Origin: Phoronis australis
Taxonomy: Eukaryota; Phoronida; Phoronidae
Assembly: GCA_002633005.1 (NCBI GenBank)
Contig: NMRA01000615.1
Coordinates: 127,419 to 191,418 of the forward strand
DNA length: 64,000 bases
Direction: 5' to 3'
Shown here in pieces: positions 47,519-61,000 of this stretch. The position numbers and the translations under genes are program-made. Under the pieces are notes generated by a model that worked only from the letters and a program-made list of their open reading frames with translations, had not been told where the DNA came from and did no database searches. The stretch's first letter is position 1. Every line of letters begins with the position of its first letter.

Positions 47519-50500
47519 CTATATTTTGATGAAAGAAAAAAATCGAAATTCGAAGACCTTTCGTCAAAAAATGAGCAGTTAAGACCAATGAATGTATTAG
47601 ATAATCCTCAATGTGAAAGTTGTTCTTAACAGTTATTTTGGTTAAGCGTATGGTCGCCCGTACTAGAGACCACGATGTTCTTCCCGTGTTGACAAATGGC
47701 TCCGCACCCTCACTGACAACTCTACATTAAAATACCGGTATGAGATACGTCTGTTAAAGCAGACTTTTAGAGGAATCATCAACGAGGACCCTGCGCAACG
47801 GTTGGACCTTTTTGATCCTCACTGAACATAAACTGTTCTCTACCAAAAAATTGTATTTGAGACGGAAGACCATCTAGGTCGGGGAGCAACTTAACTTAAA
47901 TGGGAATGAGAGTATACGATCCGACGCGATAAGAAAATCCGAATAGTTGACAAGAAGGTAAAAACCATCGATGAAGGAGGATGCACATTCTTGTGAAGAC
48001 AATGACTACAAATGCAAAGCTACAAACCTTGGAGCCGACCCATATAGTCTCGTATCCTTCTACATCAACATCTATCGTTTCCACCGTCATCAAAGCCAAC
48101 TTTCGTTTGACACCGTTTTTCTTTATTTCACGTAGAGCTGATTTGCCCACATACTCCGTATCCTGAAAAAACAACCGACGTAAGAGGTCGCGCGACGGAA
48201 ATGTTTAATTTCACTTTTGCCTACTGCGAAATGAGCCATTGCTTCATGAATATAAGGAAAAGGTGCGAACTGGGGACAAAAGGTTGTACTTGGAGTTTGC
48301 CGTTACTCTACCATTGACAAAAGTATGATTTTTTAAAATAAATTATTCTTACTATTTGCTACACTCACCTTTTCAAAGTTGGTAAACATTTCCAAACCTG
48401 CTTCGAAAGGATTCGTATCCACACTGATCTACAATATGCAGGGCAGTGCTTCATACATACAGGTAAAATGAGATGAAATTCAGTATTTGCCACAGATGGT
48501 TAAAAACATCAAACTGTAAAGACCCAGTAAACGATTTTCAGTTGAATTCGCAAACTGACTATATTGTGTCGAAGAAAAGAATTTTCAATTTAATCTCTGG
48601 TTTCACAACAACAACAAACACTAAAGGCCCACATGACTTGGTATATATCGTAGATATCACCGATTAAGGAATGGTTCATCGAGTTGCCGGAAACTGACGG
48701 TAGCTCTCGCGCATGCATGCGCTTATCAAAGAAAACTTCCCAGCGTATCACGCAATAATTGGAACGACACCAGCCTCGTGTAACTGGATTGCTGTCTGAA
48801 GTCTAAAGCAACGGTAGCTCACCTCTCTGCCCCAGGCACGAAATCCCTTCTCAAGCCGCAAAGAATTTACAGCGTATGTTCCAAAGTTCCCAATCTCGAC
48901 ATCTCTTCCAGCGTCCATTAGCGCGTCATACAACCGGGCTGTCTCGGATGGCGCATGGTAGAGCTCCCACCCAAGTTCTCCTAGAGAATCGCAAGTAAAC
49001 AAATATAATTATAGAAGTGGTGGAAACAATGTCAGTAAGAAAGAAGTTTACTGTGCAATGTTCAATCTTTGTTCAAATCATATCATCCAGAAAAGCTGAC
49101 TCGATCAAGACACGTGTCAAAGTTTAGTTGACCACCTGGACTCTACGGCCCCTCCATCGAAGTGACTTTATTTGGAACTCTGGAAGCGTTCCGTAGACCA
49201 GGTATCTTGCGAGATCACGCAAGACCACGCAAAATAGTGACTATTGAAGAGATTAGGTGGCACTGAATAGTTAGGCTGCGGTCGCAGCCAATTTGAACTC
49301 CTAAAGTATTAAACTCTAGGGGTGGACCAGGCTTGGGGGCATTTTTAGTTAGGTATTGTATGCAGGCCAAGTGAATGTGTTTTTTTGTGTATTTGTGAAC
49401 ATGCTGAGAATGAAAAAGGCCAATGTAGCTGCACTCTTCTTCAAGATGGTGGCCCCGTGTTGAAATTGTGCATTGCTGTGTTGCAACTGAGAAATTGGCC
49501 GCGATTTCAGTTAGCCCTCAAACAAGCCAGATTTGCAAAAAGACTAGTTGGTTGACAGTACTTTTGGACCACATTTTTGGAATCGGTAGGAAATTTGCTT
49601 TCGGAATCTAATGTTGGCTTTAGTCAAGCATCGACAGGGAAGTGGTGTTTTTGGGGTGAAAAGTGCTGATTTTGCATTTTTGCACTTATTTTTCTTAGTT
49701 CAGCTTTATTCCACTGGGGGTGAAAGGGTCAAAAATACAAAAGAGAATAAAGTTGCTGTGTTCATCTGTAGGGCTTGTGATGTGAAATGACTCAAAACAT
49801 TTCTTTATTTACATGCAGTTTTTGACAGAGTGAAGAAAGGGTGAAGAGTGCATTGACGTGTGTTCTGATAGGCAAACCCCTGTGAGAACTGTTCAGTGCC
49901 TCCTTAGTCGGTGAGGTTTGGATGTTGAATTATGGGATAAAATTCATGAATTACGGGATAGACATCACAGTTTCCGTACGTTCAATAAACGAAGACTTTT
50001 CGCCGCAAGTGCAAGCAAATGTCTTAGTCTACGGAACGCAGCCCTGTAAACAAACTTTGTAATCAATTTTTTGAAATAAAAAAATTACGTGGCCAACCTC
50101 AAACTTGCTTCTAGGCTTCCTCTGTTTAGTTTCACAAGCAGTACAACAGGAGCTAAGAACTCGTTTCAGTTGCTATAACTACCGGTAGATGACGATCGTA
50201 TGGCGGTAACTTCCACTCCGCTCACTAAATCCAATTTCTTCGCTTGCAGAAAAGCAAAATCATTATTTGCTAAGCTCTCGGAAGTCAGATTCTGCAGCAC
50301 GTCACGTGATCTTGGCCCTGCAATGCCGAGGCAAGCTATATCGTCTGACACTCTTTCAATCATGACGTCACAGCCCAACTCAACAGCTTTCATTTGCATC
50401 CACCTACCGAGATAAAAATTAAAAATAACAAACGTGGATGAGGTCGCTGACGAAGACATAACTCTGACAAAGACCAATGTTGTTATAACTCTCAGACGAC

Positions 50501-52030
50501 AGCGAAGCCAGTAACATGACATGATGATGAAATTGACGTACACGATGACGTTGGTGAAGATGATGATGATGACGCCTCGTGCTGACGTCGATGACGACAG
50601 CAATGGTGAAGAATATCCAATTACCCAATGCAACACATGGGATAGTAGCGTAATTTACTGTAGTACATGCTTCCCTATCCATTATTACAACATGTCAGCA
50701 AGCTGCCAAAAGAGCATCCATTCTACGGCTATCACGACTGTCGCCAAAATGTATTGCTGAACAGGTCCTTGTAGGCTATGGGTTCGCCTACAAAATCTCT
50801 AGTACAAGCGTACGTATTTTCATCCTCGGGTTTACGCCCTAAAAGATATATCGCCCAAGCGCTCTACTTACCTGTAGTCATGATACTCGGATGCCGCTCC
50901 CGTGACGCAAAAGTATTCGTCCTCATGTAATCGTGTGACTGCTAATTCGGAAATAACTTTACCGGAAGGAGTCAACATGTGACCTACCGCTGTAGCGCTG
51001 ACCTGTTTCAAGCAAATGGAATTTAACAGATCAGGACAGACACGACTTCACCCATGAACATGAATCGGAGCTTCTAACTAAGAGAAGCGTCAGCTAAGCT
51101 GAGGACATGAATTTCGTGCATTTGGATAGAGTTCCGTAGACCACAAAACTCTAGCTCGTGCGCTTGCGGTGAAATATCATCACTATTCCAAAGAAAAGAG
51201 TGAAATACTTAAATCCCCTTAATCATTACTTGTATCCCATAAATTCAGCACCGATCAATCACTTCAGTGGCCGCCATTTTACTGGGACAGTCCAGCGTAC
51301 TCGAGAAACACCCGCTTTTCAATCGCTTGATTTGGCAAGTTTTTGTGAAAAGTTGCTTTTTAAGCAAAATCAAGGTCTACGGAGCGCTCTCCTGGTTCTT
51401 AGAAGTAGCTAGCACTAACACAACTGTCGTCATTTTAGGATCCATGCCTCGACCTGATTTTATCGTGTGAACACTTGCTTAGTGGCAAAGGTATTGGAAG
51501 CATTTCAACGAATAGATCATCCACATTGGAAAACTTGGCCAAAGCCACAACCAATACCAACTACAAATGATGTGATGTTGACAACGTATCACTAAAAGGA
51601 AAAACAAGCCTAGTACATTTTGCTACTTTGTACAAACCTTTGGCAAAGGGTTAGCGACAATCTTATCAACGAATGTTGTGGCGTCTTTTCCTTTTACGAC
51701 AATCTTGCCCGATGGAGTTAAGTCAATGATTCCAACTTTCTCCAGAACCATTCTACACTCACGTCCAACTGGCTCAAACCAGTTCGTTCGACGGAAACTC
51801 GGTTTATACCCTGTCTCGTCACCACTCATGGCGAACCACGTTGGCTGTTCCCAGCCTAAAACACAACAAAGGCAACAGACATTTTTAAGCTCTTATGCAC
51901 CGTCCAGAAATTTGAACGCGCAGAATATGCCCTTCGCCCCAACTTTCACATTTGTAGGTTAAGCATTGCCATTCACCAAGGACACACTGTTTCAAACTGC
52001 TACTTCTACTGCAGCTACTGCTACTGGTAG

Positions 52031-52083
<53 letters not shown>

Positions 52084-55000
52084 TTGTTGCCGCCGCTGCC
52101 GCTGCAGCTGCTACTGTTGCTGCTACTACGGGTGGTGACGGGTACTGATAAAAAAAACGCGAAGACATTGACGCTATTAACAATGGCAACGACAACGACG
52201 GTGACCATGGTGACGACATCAAAGAAGATGACGATGAGTACCATGGCGACAGTAACAAAGACGAAGAAACAACAAAGAGGATGACGACATCAACAAGAGT
52301 TATGATCATGACGACGACAACTGTGACAAATAGTATGGAGATAACCAAATCGGCTCCTCAAATCTTACTACGTTTCTAGATTTCAAATTTAATTAAGCGA
52401 AGTATTACGTGACGCCAAGATGTTCCCTCAGTCCTTAATATACTCCCTGAAATTTTTCAAGTTGCATCTACTTAGTCCTGTAGGCTCACCTGTGCAGAAG
52501 CCAAATTGAGCACCAGCGTCTTTCAATTTTTGATAGATACCGTTCACCCTTGCAGTTGGACGTCCGGCCCATCGTTCTTGTTTGGGATAGACCACATCGA
52601 GGAGGCAGTCGTAGGTCTCGCGCACCTTTTCCATCACAAAATCTCTGTAAAACACGTTGTTTCTTTCTCACGACAAAGTTTATGTCTCACTAATTATTTA
52701 TTTTTACTTAGCGCGCTGTTTGAAGAGCTTTGTGGAGGTGCAGTTAAAGACGGCGACAAATATTGCAATTTAATAGTCCAGTGGGCATTGCAGAAATTAT
52801 TTAGTGGGGGAGATGTAAAGTATAGCCGGAAGGACACCTTATGGCATGCTGGAATAAAGGGTCCTTCTCTATAGTCCGGTTCTCAAGTCCGAAGGGTCCA
52901 TAGTCCGAAGGCTCTAAATTCCTAAGTCCGAAAGTTCGACAGTCTGAAAACAAAGCTCTAGGTCCCTTAAGTCCCAGGGTGCCATAGTCACAAATTCCTA
53001 TAGTCCGAAGGTTCAACTCGCTGGTTCCCTGCGTGCCGCTGGCTGGGCTAAGCACGCAGGGAACCAGCGAGAAGGTTCAATAGCCGGTTCTATGTAACCT
53101 AGTGGCTTCGGATCATTGATACTTCGGACTGAATAGACACATGTACAATTTTAGTAGGATTGTCGGACTATGGAGCCTTCGAACTTTTGAGCCTCAGACT
53201 ATGAAGCCTTTTTGCTAACATTTTTGAAATAGTTCAGACCAACCCACCTTCGGACAATAAATCCTCGGAGTATAGAATTGCAAACGTAATGAAGGGGAAC
53301 GATACTTTAATAAACATGTTTTCTGATGAATTCATGCGTTGTTTACAGCAATGCTAGCAAGACTTAAAGAAGACAGCGTTAGAGTTCAATAGCTGTCTCA
53401 CGACTAGAAAAATCTCATTTAAAATACATGACAATATCTCACATAATCTCGCGAAGTCATGCTCTTTAGCGAGGTCCTACGGTAGGTCTTGCATTACAGA
53501 GCTCTACCCAGTTGTATTTATCCGCACTTCCGTTGGCATCATGGTGCTAGCCCTTTGTTGCACAACGAAAAGTCAGCTAAGGTTGGTAACATATCACGCT
53601 AGTTTGTACGTGCATGGGTGTAGAACTTGTGCTAGACTAGTACCTACCCAGTGACAAGACGGCTTCGATCTATTCTGGTTCGTGACTGGTCAAAGAATTT
53701 ACAACGAGAGCAGGCCCTCCTAACAAAGGCACAGAATTGTTCCCAAGTCAACATAATTGTCTTTTACTCTCAGCCTATTGAGCTCACGTGACTTTCCAAA
53801 TAAGAAAGTCAATACAGTTAAAAAAAACTTGACAGCACGCTGAAGGCTGGAACAAGCCTAACAGTTGCTAGTTTATGCGACAATCCGGTGATTTCTGTCC
53901 CACTTTTTGCTAAGTTTGGAAACCCCCAAGTGATCGGTTAGTATCCTTTGTTATCGTTTTCACAGGAGAAAAGTCACAGTGGAATCAAAACCTCACGTAC
54001 CCAATGTCCCTGGCAAGACCTATGTTGAACCGTCATGACTCAACAAGTAATATTTAGCAAAAACTGAATACCGTGTAAACGCTAACAATAAGAAACACCA
54101 TCTTACATTCCACACCATTGGCCACATCTGGCCGGGTCACTCTCCATCAGCTCAAATGGTGGCTCGCCATTCACGATCCAGTCAGCTAAATATTTCCCAA
54201 ATCCACCAGCTTGCGCGACTCCGTACCTGAGTTATATTAGAAAACATTCAATTTTCAAAAAATGAACTGAAAGACAACACAAATGGGGGGACCTAGGATG
54301 CGATAAATAGGTGGGAGGGGACTCAACCACGATTTAGGAACTGGGGAAATGTCCGCTTGGTCGTGATCGTAGGGATGCCTGGCACCACACAATAAGTCCG
54401 CCTATGTTGTCGTGTGGTGCCAGAGTTCTTTATGCCCAAGCGCGTTGAAGTATCTTTGACGGAGAATTCAGTTTCAACAACTTACTATTTCAAATGAATC
54501 ATTATTATTAAAATCAGTTGTGGGGCCAACCATATTAATATACATGTAGAGGCCCGCTCTTCGGTCATCTTCGGGCGTTGCCGCCTATATTCGTACTCTA
54601 TAAGGGGCACACTCGAAGGTGGGCAAAGAGCTGGGCGCTCGTTATTAATTTACAAGACCACACATTTAAAGCTCGAATTTAACTTTCTTGATTATGTCAA
54701 ATTATAAGAATATCTTATTTAAAATAAGTTATTTTTCGTATTACAAGGATACTGTCGTCGACTAACACCCAATCCATTTTACCACGGAACATTTTAACAG
54801 CATACTCGCTGTTTAACAGGGTGTCACCTAGGGATTTTGAAGCACAAATTGTTATTTCCGGAATAAGATTAAAATCCCTAACGCATAATTTTCGTCACTG
54901 ACAAGATTTCCTAGGAGTAAGCATACATGTTAATCAGTGATAATTTCCGAATCTACGTCATACCTATACAAGAGCTCGATTGCTGGCATTATTAATACAT

Positions 55001-58000
55001 TTCGATATACTTTACCCGGTAACTGTGGCAACCCAGTAGTTATGGTGATCCCATAAAGGCCCCAGCGTCGGAATGCCATCCATCGTGAGTGTTAATGGTC
55101 CATTCACCACAGTCTGTAAACTGGCGTCTCGTAGGCAAGGCATTCTATTCATCGCCAGCTCCAAGCTTTCATATATGCGGTCAATGTCGGGCTGGAATAG
55201 TTCTTTGCCGAAATCTGGAAGAAACAAACCATAAGCAGTCTAGCTTTCACCTACCGGGAATTTTCGAAAACAGACCCAAGAGTGGGTATTCCGACCTTTC
55301 AAAAACATCTAAGGAAATGAAATACGCGCTCGATCGTATTTTCGCCAATGGGAAGAGTGGGGGTGAATTTCCAGAAACTGTGTCAAGGAATTTAGTATGC
55401 AGTTTTAAAGCAAACAATGTTTCATTAATTATTCATTGGTGAATGGTTTCAAACTACGTTAATACGGTTAGTTAGTGCCAACAAAGTCACTCAATATCCT
55501 ATTAAAGGACAAGCATTTGATTGAAATCGGGATCCCAAAATACAATGCCAAAATAAACAAAATTGTAGATCAAATCATAATAGATACAAATGTATATACA
55601 TTGGACGTTCGATACCTGGCGGCACGCCATCCCTTGCCCAACTTTCACACAACTGCAGCTTGTCTCCGCTCTCCCAAGGACCAATGAGCAGACCTTGCCT
55701 CTCCGCACGCGCATAATACGAAGAGTCCAAATCTCGTATAACGGGGATCTCGGTTTCCATGTTACCCAATTCTGGTATGGATGACGTCACGACATATTGA
55801 TGTTCTATCGGTAATACCGGGAGGTCAATACCGGCTAGACCCGCCACCTCTCGGGCGTGGAACCCTGAAAAAAGACGAGGCCACCACATTGCAGACGCGG
55901 ATCCGAGGAGAAGCACAGTGGACGCGGACCCCCGTCTCAGTCGCTTTTACGTTGCTGCAAGTCCTGGATCTCACTGCGCTGTCATATTTCAGCCAGACAA
56001 CAAATGAACATGTTTTATTCTTAATGTTCAACAAAAACAGGCAACGGACAAGGTTTACTTTGTCTTAACCATTTTAAAAATATGTGATGCGTTTTGTAAA
56101 TCGAAAGATATCCCTAAATCAGTATTATTATAAATGCTAACTACGGCTCGTAGGTAGTTGTTTTTCTTCCTGCAAATGTTAGATTTATAAAAAGCGGAAG
56201 CTCGATTTGATTCACTTCGGCGTCCATTTTGTAGATAAACAACCGACCAGAAAATCAAAAATGCCTATTTCAAATCATTTTCTATTTTCCTCGACTGATG
56301 ACATGTTTGAAGTACACCATTTGGAAACAAACGTAAGTTCGTTTCGACTTATTCAAATAAACTGATGCGTAAATATTATCGACATTATAGAAAAGACGGG
56401 GGCGTCTTCTTCAACTGTTGATTTAGACCACTTATGGTTAAGGTACTGGTATCACCTTTTTCTTTACTCGAATTAGAACTAATTTATAAACTTGACAAGA
56501 ACTGATCGATCCTTACTACTTCACAACAGGCTAGTACTGTAGTTATCGTCAGCTTAGTGTCTGTGGTGAAGACAATATGGTCGTCACAGAAATTCAGACG
56601 ATTTATGATACATAATCAATTCAAATAAAAAAGAACGTGGCGACATTAGAAGAACAAAAACACACTGATGCAAAGAATGATGGTGTTTCGTTAACATTAG
56701 AACAAGCTAGACTGACGGAAGGTTGAATCGCAGCTCCGTTACTGGCAACATTTTTCGACCTTTCACAGACTCTGTTACAGTAGAAAAAAACACACGATAT
56801 TTCTTAATATACCAGTTGGGAAATTATGGGGACATGGTACCTGCAGCGTTGATCACGTGCTTTGTGACAATAGTTCCTTTGTCAGTGATAACATTCCATT
56901 GGCCATCAGCCCTCTGTATTGTAGCAGTGACCTTGGTTGGCATGACAATGTCTGCTCCATGGTTACGGGCGCCAATAGCCAAGGCTTGAGTCACGGAGTA
57001 CGGATCGATGTAACCATCGTCTGGAGTGTGGAGGCCGGCGAGAATCTAAAAAATTATGTTTGATATTGAATAAAACTACAAAACACCAAAAGGCGAATGA
57101 TCAGACGATGGGTGTCGTATAGTGCAGGTGCTCAAAATAAGAGAAATGTGCTAGCTGAGAAAAAATATATCGTACCTTATCCATATTCAGTATTGGCGCC
57201 TTTTGACGTATCTCGTCTGGTGTGAGTATCCATTGGCGTGCTTGGTGCCAACCGTGTCGCGACATTTGATATCGAAACTCGTCAACACGTTCAGGTGTCG
57301 TAGCTAGACGAATACTGCCGACTTTGTGAAAACCTACGTTCTGAAACAATTTAAACAAGTTCATCAACAGTTCTTGAAATAACCCTTGCTCTCAGTCATT
57401 TACGTTGACAGTGACATAATGAAGGCGTCCGTAATTTATGAATAAAATTTTCTGGAAACCATTGTTCAGCCACATTTCTTCCTCGGAAATGTTCGTTACT
57501 TGAAAAGACCAAGAATTTGTTCGTGTTAGGTCCAAAGCCGAGGAACGATTTTTATTTTGTTGGTCGTGCCCCAAACAAGCGTTTAGGATCCTCTAAAACC
57601 GCCTATGTAATGGGGGCTTATAGTGGCTTTGTACAGATATATCTTGCTCTTCCATATTGCTGAAGAAGACAGCTTCTGTATGCCATTGAAATTTAAGATT
57701 AAGGGTCCTCGCACGCGCTTGGAAAATGTATCCTTGAGTACAAACCTGTCCCGTTTCTTCCTCCAGCTGGTTGTACAGTTGAAGGCTGTATTCATGGATC
57801 TTCTTCATATTCACTCCGGAGTTAAAGAGTGTCGTCAGTCCGGCCTAGAAGAACACTGTTACACACAGTCTGAACGCAAAAGAAATAAGCGGTGTAGGAA
57901 CTGACCACATTCCTACAAAGTATCTGAAAGATGTCGGTAATTTTACACAATTCAGACAAAGTACATGTAGGTGTGATAACCGGGCTAAATTGTACACCGG

Positions 58001-61000
58001 ACTGTAAGAACAGCACCACTAGAATTCCTGATCTTCCGGGTCACACCTCTCATCACCATAAAGACACAAAGGACACATGTCCTTGCCAATAATGATCATA
58101 GCTGTGCTCGAATATCTGGAATTATGTTAATGTTGCTCTAACCCTTTGCGTCCCTTAGTGTTTTTGTGTGCTGACTTAAGGCCAGTTATTGCTAAGCCAG
58201 AAGCGTCTTTCTCGAGACGGAGAGTGTTAGTTTGGGACTGAAGTTCGTCATATTTGACAAAATTCATCACAAGGAAACGACTGCTATCTCGATGCATTAA
58301 TCTGCACGTTATTAACGCTATCATGTTGACAGGCGTTTTTCAAGTAACCTACACCCTTTCACACCGAAACAAGCGTCCCACCTGAATGCGCCACGCGTTT
58401 CAGCTGGTAACACCGCATTTCTACATTGTCAGCAAGTAGTGACACTCGAGGCTCTGGCTGCGTTCCGCAAACGCAATACTCTTGCTACTGAAGCTACAGT
58501 GATCACGTGCTTCGCCTGTATTGCATGGTGACATCTCGGGGGTAATTCACGGTAATCTTGTGTTTTAGCGAGTGTCTCGCGTCTACGCAACACAGCCAGA
58601 CTGTTGAACATACAGCATGCCATGTGGAACCAGAGGTCAGTTCTAGCTTCTCCAGCAGCACCACATCCTTCACGCCCGCCTTCGCCAGGTGGTACGCGAT
58701 GCTACAGCCCATGACACCGCCGCCAATCACTACGGTGTCGGCGGCGTCCTTCCAGTGTTTTTTCTGGCCGTGATGGCTGAAATGGGAACCAGTACAGCAT
58801 TGAGAAAGTCATTTCTTCAGGGGAACCTCGGTGCACTACAAGAACATTATCATCTTGGTTGATGTGACCTAATAACATGTTGACGGCAAGCGACATCATC
58901 AATCTTGGAACACTTCTTTCCATCATTTTTGCTCAGTGATAAGCAATCACCAGAAATTATCACAATTGATAATAAACTCGCATAAAAATATTCCAACTAT
59001 TAGTAAAGCATCACGTCATTCTTATGAATTTATAGAAATAGCTGAGATAAATTCACGCGAAAAAAAACTTCACAATGGTCTACGTATATCATCTGCCTGC
59101 TTATGACGACTTATTTTGGACTACGGATGAATAGGCAGATAGAAAAGTTTTGGTTTCTCCCCCTTCATCAAATTTGCACATAAGAAACTGTCTGACTGTT
59201 TTCTCGCCTTCATCAAATTTGCACATAAGAAACTGTCTGACTGATAACTAGTGGCTTTTTCTTGTTCTATGAATCCGAAAGCTTATTTTGCAAGGCAAAT
59301 AAGTTAGAAGAAAATATCTCTGTAATTACTTGTAATTCATCTTAGAGCAAGGATTGCCGTGTTTTGGTATCTAACGCAATCTGCTGCGCAGGTCCTGTGA
59401 CCCGGGTACTCCCAAAAATGAGTTATACGGGACGTGGCTCTCATAAAGAGTGACTTCTCCAAAAGATCCTCTGCTACAGGGGTGCCTCTTTCTAACAAAA
59501 ATCCCTACGACATCTTTGTATGACTTAACTGGCTACAGAGGGTTCACATTAGGATTACAAAACTCTACAGGCGATTGCAGTTAGTTTCATACACGCCATA
59601 CATGTACGTTGGTCACATCACGTGACCTGTAGTTAAGTCCGAAAAGATCTCACTCTGCGCTGTGAACGCCGATTTATACATGTAACAGCACGATTCTCTA
59701 CAAAAGGTTCGTTTCTCATTTTACAAAACCCTGCAAAAGGGTTTTTATGTCATCTTTATTTAATAGGTCGCGTTGCAAAAAATATCTCATTTTGATAATA
59801 TGATACCCTTACTTGTGCTGTTTCAAGCTAAAGGGTGAAAAAGAAATTTGCAAAATAACACCTACTGAACGAAAGGATTAGGGTAAGGAAACAACTCCAA
59901 CACCGACAAGTTGAGACAATTAATGGAACAATACACTCTGAAATGCTAACTTTTCCTGAAGATCCATTCAAACGGGTCCCTTTTCCATTCTACTTTCTAA
60001 GTGGGTGGTTATCGAAATTTTGCAGTTGCACCCCGGCCGTCAAAAATGCAGGCGAGTACTTTCCCCCGGGACCGGCGTCCAAGACAAGTATTGCAGCTAG
60101 ATGTTTCACGCATTCCATGCACCAAATGTGATAGTATCTAAAGGCGTTGTAGTGCCGGGTTTCTGCAGTGGTGTTCTTGGGCACTGAATCAGACCACAAC
60201 GAAAGATAAATGCAGTAGTCGAGAGAAAACTGGGTCCCGAAAGAGGACACTGGTCAAACCCGTGTGTGTTAGAGGGAGGGGGTGCGTTCATGGATTTTAC
60301 GGTAACTTTGGTGACTAATTATGACAAGGTTGACAACTGTGCTCCGTCTCGACGATTATGATTTTCATATGTGACTATGGTGGCGTTTGTTGATTTGATG
60401 GTTATGCTAATCTGGGTCGGCCGTAAGCAATGCATCGCCTGTGGGCGCCGAAGGCGGCGTGCAGGCGATGGTCGTGTAGTGGGTATGCTCGATTTTGCTT
60501 GTTCATTGATTAAAATCAAGCATACAAAACAATACTTATGGAAACAGTTACCTGAATATATATTTTCGATGCAAATACGCTGCCAAAATTACAATTACCT
60601 CCATTTCAGTTTTTATGCAAATTCACCTGACTAAAAATTTATGGCCTTGGCATGGGAAAACGTGGTAATGTGCCAACGGACGATTTTTAACATGCGGCCA
60701 CGTTAAATTGCATTGGTAATAGGATTTACTGTAACCGCATTGCTAGAGCTAAAGGGACTAAAGAACATCTCAAATGGACAAAGTTTATTGAGGTACGTCC
60801 GAACTTGTTGAGCTCTCTTGTTTTCAGCCAGTATATTTTCACACGAAAGTTATCCCTGGCTCCCGGAGAAAACTGTCGATTGGCAAAATACACTGACTAT
60901 CCAGCACCACAGAAAAAGTGGAGGGGCTATACCCCCCCCCCCNCCCCCCATCCCCCACCCCCCAAACCCACGCCGTACCGCCCATGAGCGGCCAGCGGCG

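Larger units (their letters stand above)
47519..52489. other. DMGDH introns 15 to 9
   Basis: Introns between exons 16 and 9, 119 to 1202 bases. They contain two TIR pairs with GCGTTCCGTAGAC-type ends (49186-50039, 51131-51390) and the CAG repeat (52033-52080). 47519-48027 and 50404-50871 show nothing recognisable. Confidence 0.6.
52645..54106. other. DMGDH intron 8
   Basis: 1.46 kb. 52860-53260 is a fold-back region of short AGTCCGAAGG words (left) and their complement (right), interrupted by the 55-bp palindrome. The remainder is unremarkable. Confidence 0.6.
54227..58613. other. DMGDH introns 7 to 2
   Basis: Introns between exons 8 and 2. Apart from a MITE-like inverted repeat near 58449-58607 (GGCTGCGTTCCGCAAACGC and GCGTCTACGCAACACAGCC), no repeat or gene is recognised. 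Confidence 0.55.

Noticed and set aside
51966-52348. Poly-Ala, poly-Cys, poly-Val and similar frames around 52 kb
   Set aside because: All arise from the (CAG)16 tract and neighbouring imperfect triplets inside a DMGDH intron.
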